Source: Helicobacteraceae bacterium (GTDB lineage Bacteria > Campylobacterota > Campylobacteria > Campylobacterales > Sulfurimonadaceae). Taken from it: a DNA stretch of 15,718 nucleotides. A program made the position numbers and the translations under genes. The notes beneath the pieces were generated by a model. That model was given only the letters and a program-made list of their open reading frames with translations. It had not been told where the DNA came from and ran no database searches. Below, piece after piece: positions 7,240-13,757 of the stretch (its first letter is position 1; each line of letters opens with the position of its first letter). The stretch is taken from assembly GCA_027061425.1 (NCBI GenBank), contig JALSUN010000106.1, forward strand, positions 18,929 to 34,646, read 5' to 3'.

Positions 7240-8166
7240 ATGGATTATAGTAAAAAGAGAAGAGCATCAGAACAGCGTGCTAAAAATAAAAAAGATGAAG
7301 GCAAGGCCAAGGTACGGGCCAAGGCTTTTGCTCAAGCGGATGCCAAACGAGCACCGCGTAGTAAGAAAAAAGTCGCCTCAAGTGATGAAGAGTTTATGAC
7401 TGAGAGTGTGGCAGGACAACGAGGCAGTGGAGAGATGGAGAAAGCGTACAAACTTTTAGCGCTTCAAGAGTCCCTTTCTAATTCTCAAGCCAAGGCACTT
7501 ATAGACAGGGGTCTTGTTTATGTGGCCAACCGTAAAGTGACTGTAGCACGTGGTGAATTGCCTGTTAAAACAACGTTTAATGTGCATGAAATTGCCACAG
7601 CTAAAATACTTTTTGAAGACAATGATCTTTTAGTGGTTGATAAACCTGCTTTTTTAAATACCGATGAGGTAGAACGTCAGTATCCCAATGCACAACTGCT
7701 TCACCGTCTTGATAGAGAGACCAGTGGGGTACTGATCTTGGTTAAAGATGAAGATTACCGTATTAAAGCCATTGGTGAATTCAAACGTAATAAGGTCTAT
7801 AAAGAGTACAGTGCATGGGTAGAAGGGCAGTTTATAGAAGAGGTGGAGATAGATAAAGCGATTTTAACAGAGAAGCGCCATAACAAAGCCTTTTCTAAGA
7901 TCTCACCTAAAGGTAAACCTGCACATACTACAGTAACACCTGTAGAAGTGGTGGGCAAGTATTCTAAGGTCAAAGTAGTCATCCGTGAAGGTCGTACGCA
8001 TCAGATCAGATGTCACTTGCGCTCTATTGGTTTTCCTATCGCTGGTGATGAGCAGTATGGTGGACGTCGTGCTAAACGTGTGATGTTGCATGCCCGTAAA
8101 GTTGAGATCATGGGACACACTTTTGTGGCACCAGAACCAAAGATATTTGCACACTACTCTTCGTAG
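7240..8166 (+). CDS. RluA-family RNA pseudouridine synthase
   Basis: A 308-residue enzyme that isomerises uridine to pseudouridine in rRNA or tRNA. Domains: a Lys/Arg/Ala-rich, low-complexity extension (1-65); an S4-like RNA-binding domain (about 68-115, KLLALQESLSNSQAKALIDRG start); and a pseudouridine synthase domain (about 122-300). The active-site motif is HRLDRETSG (155-163) with catalytic Asp158; HRLD is the RluA form rather than the RsuA form GRLD. EGRTHQIRCHLRSIG (250-264) and DEQYGG (270-275) are further RluA signatures. It follows waaA by 24 nt, matching gene order around H. pylori HP0957-HP0956 (from memory). The target uridine is not predictable. The basic extension may add RNA affinity. 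Confidence 0.9.
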   Translation: MDYSKKRRASEQRAKNKKDEGKAKVRAKAFAQADAKRAPRSKKKVASSDEEFMTESVAGQRGSGEMEKAYKLLALQESLSNSQAKALIDRGLVYVANRKVTVARGELPVKTTFNVHEIATAKILFEDNDLLVVDKPAFLNTDEVERQYPNAQLLHRLDRETSGVLILVKDEDYRIKAIGEFKRNKVYKEYSAWVEGQFIEEVEIDKAILTEKRHNKAFSKISPKGKPAHTTVTPVEVVGKYSKVKVVIREGRTHQIRCHLRSIGFPIAGDEQYGGRRAKRVMLHARKVEIMGHTFVAPEPKIFAHYSS

Positions 8167-8181
8167 ACGTGTAAGGAGTTA

Positions 8182-8215
8182 ACACTTTTGGCATAAGGCT
8201 ATAAGCCGTAAGTGT
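8182..8215 (+). other. Stem-loop after the pseudouridine synthase gene
   Basis: ACACTT (8182-8187) pairs with AAGTGT (8210-8215), with an inner GGCT-ATA-AGCC hairpin (8197-8207). It lies 16 nt past the stop codon and may mark the end of the transcript, but no T-tract follows, so a classical terminator is not supported. Confidence 0.35.
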
Positions 8216-8252
8216 ACTTAAGTTTAATCCCTAAAGTCTGTGTTAAGATTAT

Positions 8253-8258
8253 TATAAT
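8253..8258 (+). promoter_or_regulatory. Putative -10 box for the degenerate kinase gene
   Basis: TATAAT in an AT-rich stretch, 27 nt before the ATG at 8286, without a recognisable -35. A GGA at 8276-8278, 7 nt before ATG 8286, acts as the ribosome binding site. Confidence 0.45.
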
Positions 8259-8285
8259 TATTAAGAGATATTACTGGATGTGATC

Positions 8286-9545
8286 ATGAGATTTTTTATA
8301 TTAGCTTTTTTAGTAACCACTTCACTTTTTGGTGATGATGCCATCCAGCAACAGAACATCTTTATTTTAAAATTCATTGTATTGCTTGTTGTCTTGTTGA
8401 TCGTAATGCCCTTTGTTCTTAAAAAGGTGCGTGAACATGGACCAAAATATAAAAAGAAAGAGTTACCACCGCTAGAACAGTTTGAATCAATAGAAGAGAA
8501 GTTGGAAGCGCGTAAAGAGAAACTTAAACCACGATATGAAAAAGAGATTGAAGTTGACCCTTTAGAGATAGAACTAGAAGCTTTACTCATGGAACGCAGT
8601 GTACCTGAAGCAGATATTCCCAGACTTTCACCAATGTATAGAAGATATCTTGAAGTTAAGACAGGACGACTAGAGTTAATTACAGCCTCTTTTACTTTTA
8701 GTGAAGTATTGGACACTGTCATTCAACGTCTGAGAAAAGCAGAAGAAGATCGTAATTTTGAGGTAGTTTTTGATATCGCTCCAGATGTGCCATCACAAAT
8801 CATTGGTGATGAAGTCAAGCTTATAGAACTGCTTTTTTACATTATACAAAATGTAATTATTAAAAGCGAGACATACCTCATTAAACTCCAGATAAAACGT
8901 TTGAACCTAGGGGATGATGCGCTGCACCTTGAATTTTATATTCCTAACGGTACAAACGATTATGAGTCTCAAAAGCTGGACATTTTTACCCCTTTTGAAG
9001 GTAATAACACAGAGACAAACCTTGAACTTTATTTGGCTAAATCTTATGCCAATATGTTGCATGGAGATGTGAACTTTGTACAAGAAGATGCACATTCGAG
9101 TGCTTTTATAGTAGAAGTTAAGCTCTACATGCCCAATCCAGATGAGTTACGTCACTATAGACTTCCTTCTAAAACGATGATAGGACACTCTGTCTTGGTT
9201 GTGGATGATCATAATGAGTCAGCATTAGCGGTTAAAAAAATGTTTGAGTACTTTAGAAATGAAGTAGATTTACTATCTTCTAAAGAGCTTTTTTTGGCCA
9301 TAGAGATACTAGACGATTATGACATTGTAGTTATTCAGGAACGTTTTTATGCCAAACTTCTTAACTCTAAGCTCCTTGAGATTAAAAAGGAGCGCCCTAT
9401 CAAAGCAGTTTCATTAAATAAAAATGATGATTTTACACATACTAATGAAGAGACTTTAGCCCTTTTAGATGGCCAACTTACAAAACCTGCAACGGTTCAA
9501 AAGGTGTATGATCTACTGGTGACGCTTTACACTGAAAAAGTTTAA
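8286..9545 (+). CDS. Degenerate hybrid histidine kinase-like membrane protein
   Basis: A 419-residue protein from ATG 8286; an in-frame GTG at 8280 is possible but too close to the GGA site. Residues 1-16 look like a signal peptide (ending SLFG), and 25-46 are a transmembrane helix followed by a Lys/Glu-rich stretch. Residues about 127-180 resemble the second DHp helix and start of the ATPase domain of hybrid kinases (RLEL, FTFSEVLDTV, IAPDVPSQIIGDEVKL), and Asn189 fits the N-box. IFTPFEGN (233-240) fits the F-box, yet the ATP-lid glycines expected after it read NLELYL, and no G1 box or phosphorylatable H-box is visible. Residues about 300-417 resemble a receiver domain with the acidic pair Asp307/Asp308 and Lys400 in LTKPAT, but the phosphoacceptor position after DIVVI is Gln351. 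It is probably a non-catalytic signalling or scaffold protein; partner unknown. Confidence 0.7.
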   Translation: MRFFILAFLVTTSLFGDDAIQQQNIFILKFIVLLVVLLIVMPFVLKKVREHGPKYKKKELPPLEQFESIEEKLEARKEKLKPRYEKEIEVDPLEIELEALLMERSVPEADIPRLSPMYRRYLEVKTGRLELITASFTFSEVLDTVIQRLRKAEEDRNFEVVFDIAPDVPSQIIGDEVKLIELLFYIIQNVIIKSETYLIKLQIKRLNLGDDALHLEFYIPNGTNDYESQKLDIFTPFEGNNTETNLELYLAKSYANMLHGDVNFVQEDAHSSAFIVEVKLYMPNPDELRHYRLPSKTMIGHSVLVVDDHNESALAVKKMFEYFRNEVDLLSSKELFLAIEILDDYDIVVIQERFYAKLLNSKLLEIKKERPIKAVSLNKNDDFTHTNEETLALLDGQLTKPATVQKVYDLLVTLYTEKV

Positions 9546-9576
9546 GCCCTTCTCAACAACTCTCTAGTAATTTTTT

Positions 9577-9631
9577 GTTATAATCTGCTACTTTTTTGGC
9601 AGATTTTTGTCATATTTTTAGAAAAGTGGAG
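9577..9631 (+). promoter_or_regulatory. Extended -10 promoter and ribosome binding site of ffh
   Basis: A T-run leads into TGTTATAAT (9576-9584), an extended -10 in the TTTTTTG context usual for Campylobacterota. GGAG at 9628-9631 is 5 nt before the ATG at 9637. Predicted leader is about 45 nt. Confidence 0.6.
9583..9608 (+). terminator. Weak hairpin with T-run between the kinase-like gene and ffh
   Basis: ATCTGC (9583-9588) pairs with GCAGAT (9599-9604) across a 10-nt T-rich loop and is followed by TTTTT. It overlaps the end of the ffh -10 box, so it could end the upstream transcript or sit at the very start of the ffh leader. Short stem; low confidence. Confidence 0.35.
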
Positions 9632-9636
9632 AAAAT

Positions 9637-10980
9637 ATGTTTGACACATTAACCGACTCGTTTACATCAGCGATTAAGAAAATTCGTTTTCAAGATGATG
9701 AAAAAGCTCTTAAAAAAGCCCTTACCGAACTTAAAAAGTCACTACTGAAAGCAGATGTACATCATGGTGTTGTTCGCAGCCTTATCTCTGAAGTGGAGCA
9801 CAAGACTAAGACGGCTGGTATAGGTAAAGACCAGTTCTTAGACGCGATGCGTGAGACACTGTATTCGATTTTAAAAGTAGAGGGAAATAACGGTTTTGTA
9901 TTTGCAGCCAACCCGCCTACCGTTATTTTGATGACGGGTCTTCAAGGTTCAGGTAAGACCACAACTACAGGTAAATTGGCTACATTTCTAAAAGAACAAA
10001 AAAAGAAAAAAGTGCTTATTATTGCAGCTGACCTTCAACGTCTTGCAGCAGTGGAACAGTTACGTCAGATCACAGAGAAAATAGAAGTTGATCTTCACGC
10101 AGATGAAGCTGCGACTCCGGTAGAAGTTGTCAAAGCAGGTCTTGAAAAGGCAAAAGCAAACCTTTACGATGTGGTACTTATAGATACAGCAGGTCGTTTG
10201 GCTATAGATGAAGCATTGATGGCAGAACTTAAAGAGGTCAAAGATGTTGCCAACCCTGACGAAATCTTTTATGTAGCAGACTCTATGACAGGTCAAGATG
10301 CTGTACGCACGGCAGCAAGCTTTAAAGAACAGATCGGTATCGATGGCGTTATCTTAAGTAAATACGATGGTGACTCTAAAGGCGGTGTAGCCTTAGGTCT
10401 TGCATCTCAGGTCCAGGTGCCTCTTCGTTTTATAGGTAGCGGTGAAAAGATGGAAGATCTTGAGATCTTCTTGCCTGACCGTATTGTTAACCGTCTTATG
10501 GGATTTGGTGACATTGAAGGTCTTGCTGAACGGACTGCCAGTGTTATTGATGAGAAAAAAGCCAAAGAGATCTCTAAAAAGATCAAAAAAGGTAATTTCA
10601 ACTTCAATGACTTTTTAGAGCAGATGGAACAGATGAAGAAGATGGGCTCTATGAAATCTTTGATGGGTATGATCCCTGGTATGGGTGATATGTCTAAAGC
10701 ACTTAAAGACTTTGACATGGAGAACTCTAAAGAGATCGTACAAATTAAAGCGATGGTAGGTTCTATGACTAAAAAAGAGCGTGAAGATCCAGACTTGTTA
10801 AATAATTCTCGTAAAACGCGTATTGCTACGGGTTGTGGTATGACTCAAGTTGAGGTGAATCGTGTTTTGAAGCAGTTTAAAAATGCTGCTAAGATGGCGA
10901 AGAAGTTCTCTGGTAAAAAGGGGATGAAAGATCTTCAAGCTATGATGGGGCAAATGAAAGGTGGCGGTTTCCCCCGCTAA
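9637..10980 (+). CDS. ffh: Signal recognition particle protein (SRP54)
   Basis: A 447-residue Ffh, the GTPase that binds signal peptides of nascent membrane proteins and 4.5S RNA and docks at FtsY. N-domain 1-90. G-domain: GLQGSGKT P-loop (101-108), DLQRLAAVEQL (132-142), DTAGR (183-187), SKYDGDSKGG (241-250, guanine-specificity motif), GSGEKMEDLEIF (267-278). The usual DTYRPAA reads DLQRLAA here. The M-domain (about 320-430) is Met-rich, including MGSMKSLMGMIPGMGDM (336-352), and carries SRKTRIATGCG (391-401) for SRP RNA binding. The end is the usual Met/Gly/Lys-rich tail. It is normally next to rpsP in this lineage; here a 1.08-kb gap follows. No SRP RNA gene was recognised in the window. 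Confidence 0.97.
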   Translation: MFDTLTDSFTSAIKKIRFQDDEKALKKALTELKKSLLKADVHHGVVRSLISEVEHKTKTAGIGKDQFLDAMRETLYSILKVEGNNGFVFAANPPTVILMTGLQGSGKTTTTGKLATFLKEQKKKKVLIIAADLQRLAAVEQLRQITEKIEVDLHADEAATPVEVVKAGLEKAKANLYDVVLIDTAGRLAIDEALMAELKEVKDVANPDEIFYVADSMTGQDAVRTAASFKEQIGIDGVILSKYDGDSKGGVALGLASQVQVPLRFIGSGEKMEDLEIFLPDRIVNRLMGFGDIEGLAERTASVIDEKKAKEISKKIKKGNFNFNDFLEQMEQMKKMGSMKSLMGMIPGMGDMSKALKDFDMENSKEIVQIKAMVGSMTKKEREDPDLLNNSRKTRIATGCGMTQVEVNRVLKQFKNAAKMAKKFSGKKGMKDLQAMMGQMKGGGFPR

Positions 10981-11010
10981 CCACCACGTCCCTCTTTAAC
11001 TTCGCACGCT

Positions 11011-11065
11011 GTCATTCCTGCGAAGGCAGGAGACCAAAGGAAATGCCCTCAGGTGAATCCACGAG
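11011..11065 (+). repeat. Third REP-like copy, interrupted by 25 nt
   Basis: GTCATTCCTGCGAAGGCAGG (11011-11030) is the arm seen at 768-867, and its expected continuation AATCCACGAG appears only at 11056-11065. The 25 nt in between (11031-11055) are foreign to the element and form one arm of the inverted repeat that reappears at 11186-11208. Confidence 0.75.
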
Positions 11066-11208
11066 TTAGATACTCATTTGAATTATTTTTTCTTTTATAC
11101 TTCTTAGAACATTTGGAATTTTATCTTGCTTCCCTTTTTCTTTTTTTCTCGGAAAAAAGAGAAAAACCGCCTCTAGCAGGGCTTTACCCAAGGGCATTTC
11201 CTTTGGTC
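11032..11208. mobile_element. MITE-like unit with 23-nt terminal inverted repeats
   Basis: The 23-nt arm at 11032-11054 (begins GACCAAAGGAAATGCCCT) matches the reverse complement of 11186-11208 at 21 of 23 positions. The right arm is itself a near-perfect hairpin (ACCCAAGG-GCATTT-CCTTTGGT, one mismatch). Outside each arm an outward-reading GTCATT occurs (11011 on the left, complement of 11212-11217 on the right), the same head as the REP-like copies. The enclosed 131 bp contain no gene. No target-site duplication was found by eye. Confidence 0.55.
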
Positions 11209-11521
11209 ACAATGACGGTAGCTACCGACTACCCTCTCTACGTTTCATTTCTACCTAAAAATGCCAAACTCGCTTCGCTCAGACAGTGTCATTTTCTTAA
11301 CGGTAAAAATAAAACTTCGTTCGGCCTTGCAGACGCTAGAGAGAAAGAGCAAGCGATGACGCATTCATTAAAGTGAAAGCATCCGCTTTCATCCCAATTC
11401 AAACAATCTCGTAACAACACCAACCTGAGTTGTAGCAATACAAATAACGACAATGTAACTGCTTTAGATTTTGAACTTATTACTCTGACCAACAGCGTCT
11501 CTCTCTTTTTCTTAAAAATTA

Positions 11522-11543
11522 TCTCTCTGACGCGACAGAGAGA
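11522..11543. other. Perfect stem-loop in the ffh-rpsP gap
   Basis: TCTCTCTG (11522-11529) pairs with CAGAGAGA (11536-11543) around ACGCGA. The plus strand continues with AAAAAG; upstream CTCTCTTTTTC at about 11501-11511 could pair with the same right arm plus its A-run instead, so two folds compete. Role unknown. Confidence 0.45.
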
Positions 11544-11767
11544 AAAAGTTTAGTTCGCCACAGTTTAAGTTATCACGGAAATCACTAATCAAGAAAAAAT
11601 AAAAAAAAAGTTCGGGGTGCCACAATTCTAATAACTGAGGTAGTATGTGATGTCAATTTATAGATATGTGGAATAATCATTATAGAAGTTATAGTAACAG
11701 TTAATGTCAAAATAGGGATAAAAGAACACGGTATTTAGTCAGTCATCAAAATTAAACCAAACCCAAC

Positions 11768-11796
11768 TTGTACTTTCTCAAAACTTCAGCTATAAT
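11768..11796 (+). promoter_or_regulatory. Strong sigma-70-like promoter upstream of rpsP
   Basis: TTGTAC (11768-11773), 17-nt spacer, TATAAT (11791-11796), followed by TGCGCTCG. Expected transcription start is near 11803, 258 nt before rpsP. It is the best-formed promoter in the ffh-rpsP gap and points into the structured region. Confidence 0.65.
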
Positions 11797-11846
11797 TGCG
11801 CTCGAAAAACATTTTCTTAAACAATCCCTCTGTGATTTGAAAATGA

Positions 11847-12026
11847 GTAACTGGACACAAAGTTTAAAATGAGTAGCTTTTTGAAGCATTGATTTTAACC
11901 TTTTGTGCCGGTTACATGTGTACGTCCACATAAAGACGATGAGAGGAAAGTAAGTAACTACAGTGCTATGCACGACTTTTATAAACTTTCCCCTTTTCCC
12001 TTTATGTTCCGACGACAGATGTAACC
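11847..12026 (+). ncRNA. Structured RNA: rpsP leader or stand-alone small RNA with two competing stem-loops
   Basis: Stem A: GTAACTGG (11847-11854) pairs with CCGGTTAC (11908-11915), continued by CACAAA with TTTGTG, AT-rich pairs, and a GCTT-TTTG-AAGC tip (11876-11887). Stem B: GGTTACAT (11910-11917) pairs perfectly with ATGTAACC (12019-12026), then GTC/GAC-type pairs, an 8-bp helix ACATAAAG/CTTTATGT (11928-11935 with 12000-12007), GGAAAG/CTTTCC (11945-11950 with 11986-11991) and a GTGC-TAT-GCAC hairpin (11963-11973). The segment 11910-11915 belongs to both stems, so they exclude each other. The region follows a canonical promoter and ends 34 nt before rpsP. It does not show the conserved parts of SRP RNA, tmRNA or RNase P RNA. 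A pair of decayed inverted repeats is the alternative explanation. Confidence 0.5.
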
Positions 12027-12060
12027 AGCAATTGGTAAAATTATTTATATAGGAAATCAT

Positions 12061-12288
12061 ATGACAGTTATTAGACTAACACGTATGGGTCGTAAAAAAC
12101 AGCCTTTCTACCGTATCGCGGTTACAGATTCTCGTAAGCGTCGTGATGGTGGTTGGATCGAACTTATCGGTCACTACAACCCAATGAACGATGAGAAAAC
12201 TCTAGTAGTAGACCAAGAACGTCTTGACTACTGGTTAAGCGTTGGTGCTCAGATGAGTAGTCGCGTTAAAAAAATTACTGGTAAATAG
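12061..12288 (+). CDS. rpsP: 30S ribosomal protein S16
   Basis: A 75-residue S16, at the short end of the family. The start MTVIRLTRMGRKKQPFYRI and the following VTDSRKRRDGGWIELIGHYNP (residues 21-41) are diagnostic. It binds 16S rRNA early in 30S assembly. AGGAA (12051-12055) is 5 nt before the ATG. It opens the compact rpsP-khpA-rimM-trmD-rplS block, and the preceding 258 nt hold a promoter and a strongly structured RNA segment. Confidence 0.98.
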   Translation: MTVIRLTRMGRKKQPFYRIAVTDSRKRRDGGWIELIGHYNPMNDEKTLVVDQERLDYWLSVGAQMSSRVKKITGK

Positions 12289-12290
12289 TC

Positions 12291-12530
12291 GTGGTTACTG
12301 ATTTCGTCGAGCAATTTGCCAAAATGATCGCCAACTATCCTGAAGATGTTCAGGTTGAGGCGAACGAAGGCAATGAGATGATCGAGATCGTGTTACATGC
12401 TAACCAGGCCGATGTAGGTAAACTTATCGGTAAAGAGGGCAAGATGATTGGTGCGATTAAAACGCTTATTTCTGGCTGTAAAGCTAAAGATGGTAAGAGT
12501 TACCGTATCAATGTCGAAGCAATCAACTAA
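12291..12530 (+). CDS. khpA: KH-domain RNA-binding protein KhpA
   Basis: A 79-residue single KH-domain protein with the nucleic-acid-binding loop GKEG (47-50) inside VGKLIGKEGKMIGAIKTL. KhpA proteins bind RNA broadly and in several bacteria act with KhpB; its place between rpsP and rimM is the usual one. The start is GTG at 12291, only 2 nt after the rpsP stop, with no strong Shine-Dalgarno, suggesting translation by re-initiation from rpsP. Confidence 0.94.
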   Translation: MVTDFVEQFAKMIANYPEDVQVEANEGNEMIEIVLHANQADVGKLIGKEGKMIGAIKTLISGCKAKDGKSYRINVEAIN

Positions 12531-13053
12531 AGACCTGCTTCATATCGCAACATTGGGCCGCACTGTCGGTCTGTATGGCGACATGAAGTTTCATGACAAA
12601 AGTGATTTTCCTGAGCAGTTTTATGCTGGCGCTACCCTGTTGAAGGGTGATGGAAAACCACTTACGATTCTTGACATCAATGAAGCAAGAGGAACCATTT
12701 TAATTAAAGGTTTTGAGAGCTTGGAAAGTGCTAAGAAGTTAACCAATGTCAAACTTTACACAACCAAGGAAGCAACGCGAGAGCAGTGTGAACTTGAAGA
12801 GGGTGAGTTTTTCTGGTTTGACATCGAAGACTGCGAAGTGTTCGAAGATGGCCAAAAGATTGGTGTTGTGAAAGAGGTAGAACGTATCGCCATTACGAAC
12901 TACTTGAGTATCATCACAGACGAGACTTTAGTAGCTAAAGGGGCAAGTAAAAGCTTTTTGGTTCCGTACCAGAAAGATTTTATTGTGAAGACAGATGTTG
13001 AGAACAAACGTATTGACTTAGTTGGTGCGCTTAACATTTTAGAAGCTTCATAA
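12511..13053 (+). CDS. rimM: Ribosome maturation factor RimM
   Basis: A 180-residue RimM, which binds S19 and the 30S head during 16S rRNA processing. The N-terminal barrel begins LLHIATLGRTVGLYGDMKFHD (9-29); the C-terminal PRC-barrel covers about 95-178 (EGEFFWFDIEDCEVF, VPYQKDFI near the end). The start chosen is ATG 12511, giving MSKQSTKDLLHIATLG; longer in-frame starts at 12448 and 12490 would add a tail absent from the family and lie deep inside khpA. With this start it overlaps khpA by 20 nt. A weak AAGAG lies at 12495-12499. Confidence 0.93.
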   Translation: MSKQSTKDLLHIATLGRTVGLYGDMKFHDKSDFPEQFYAGATLLKGDGKPLTILDINEARGTILIKGFESLESAKKLTNVKLYTTKEATREQCELEEGEFFWFDIEDCEVFEDGQKIGVVKEVERIAITNYLSIITDETLVAKGASKSFLVPYQKDFIVKTDVENKRIDLVGALNILEAS

Positions 13054-13055
13054 CC

Positions 13056-13757
13056 GTGCGTTTTACCTATGTCACACTCTTTCAGAACCTGATAGAGGGG
13101 TATTTTCAGGACTCCATCCTCAAACGAGCGATGGAGAAGTCACTTTTCAGTGTCGACTACTTGAACCCACGTGACTATACCACCAACAAACATCAAAAAG
13201 TCGATGATACGGCTACTGGTGGGGGTGCCGGGATGGTGATGACACCACAACCACTCTTTGATGCGTTAAGCGCGTTAAAAGAGCAGGGTGATGTCCACAT
13301 CATCTTTACCACTCCGGTTGGTAAACCTTTTCGCCAAAATGACGCCAAGCGTCTGGCAAAAAAAGGTCATGTTGCTTTTGTAAGTGGTCGTTACGAAGGC
13401 ATCGATGAACGTGTTATAGAGACATTCGCGGATGAACTCTTTAGCATAGGTGATTATGTTTTGACAGGTGGGGAACTGCCATCGTTGGTAATGAGTGATG
13501 CGATCGCTCGAAACATCGATGGCGTTCTTGGAAACAGTGACTCTCTAGAGATAGAGAGTTTTGAAACGCCACTTTTAGAAGCACCTAGCTTCTCAAAACC
13601 AGCTTTATATGAGGGACGTGCGGTCCCATCAGAATATGTAAAGGGTAATCACAGTAAAATAGCCGCACTAAAATTTGCCATGTCTGAAGCGAAGACCTCG
13701 TTTTTCAGACCTGAGCAGCTTATAAAGCACAAAAAAAGGACATCTTATGAGAAATAA
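13056..13757 (+). CDS. trmD: tRNA (guanine-N1)-methyltransferase TrmD
   Basis: A 233-residue SPOUT methyltransferase that makes m1G37 in tRNA with S-adenosylmethionine. The knot region is clear: GGGAGMVMTPQPLFDAL (55-71), FVSGRYEGIDERV (108-120), IGDYVLTGGELP (131-142) and DAIARNIDGVLGN (148-160), where Arg152 matches the catalytic Arg154. At the spot of catalytic Asp169 of H. influenzae/E. coli (EDSF) this protein reads IESF, with Glu167. The C-terminal tRNA-binding domain has GNHSKIAALKFA (197-208). The start is GTG, 2 nt after the rimM stop, giving MRFTYVTLF. The 3' end overlaps rplS by 11 nt. Confidence 0.97.
   Translation: MRFTYVTLFQNLIEGYFQDSILKRAMEKSLFSVDYLNPRDYTTNKHQKVDDTATGGGAGMVMTPQPLFDALSALKEQGDVHIIFTTPVGKPFRQNDAKRLAKKGHVAFVSGRYEGIDERVIETFADELFSIGDYVLTGGELPSLVMSDAIARNIDGVLGNSDSLEIESFETPLLEAPSFSKPALYEGRAVPSEYVKGNHSKIAALKFAMSEAKTSFFRPEQLIKHKKRTSYEK

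Larger units (their letters stand above)
10981..11760. other. Long gene-free region between ffh and rpsP, first part: repeat debris
   Basis: No credible gene on either strand. Contents, left to right: an interrupted REP-like copy (11011-11065), a 23-nt inverted repeat closing a MITE-like unit (11032-11208), a T/A-rich hairpin near 11136-11166, further fragments with the GTCATT/ATGACG head (about 11288 and 11356), a perfect hairpin TGAAAGC-ATCC-GCTTTCA at 11374-11391, a stem-loop at 11522-11543, and then featureless AT-rich sequence up to the promoter at 11768. It looks like an accumulation site for small non-coding mobile elements. Confidence 0.65.

Noticed and set aside
11053..11376. 107-codon open frame on the plus strand in the ffh-rpsP gap
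   Set aside because: It spans one arm of the inverted repeat and other repeat fragments, has no ribosome binding site, and its product is compositionally unlike a folded protein.
11941..11953. GAGAGGAAAG resembling the conserved GAGGAAAGUC of RNase P RNA
   Set aside because: No other conserved RNase P element surrounds it and the available space is too small; here the bases form a helix with 11986-11991.
11803..12040. SRP (4.5S) RNA or tmRNA in the ffh-rpsP gap
   Set aside because: Neither the GGAA-loop/AGCAG-type SRP core nor tmRNA termini could be found.
11752..12060. 102-codon open frame on the minus strand before rpsP
   Set aside because: It runs antisense through the promoter and structured region, lacks a start signal, and shows no recognisable motif.
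12448..12510. Longer rimM starting at 12448
   Set aside because: Adds 21 residues absent from the family and overlaps khpA deeply; ATG 12511 gives the normal N-terminus.
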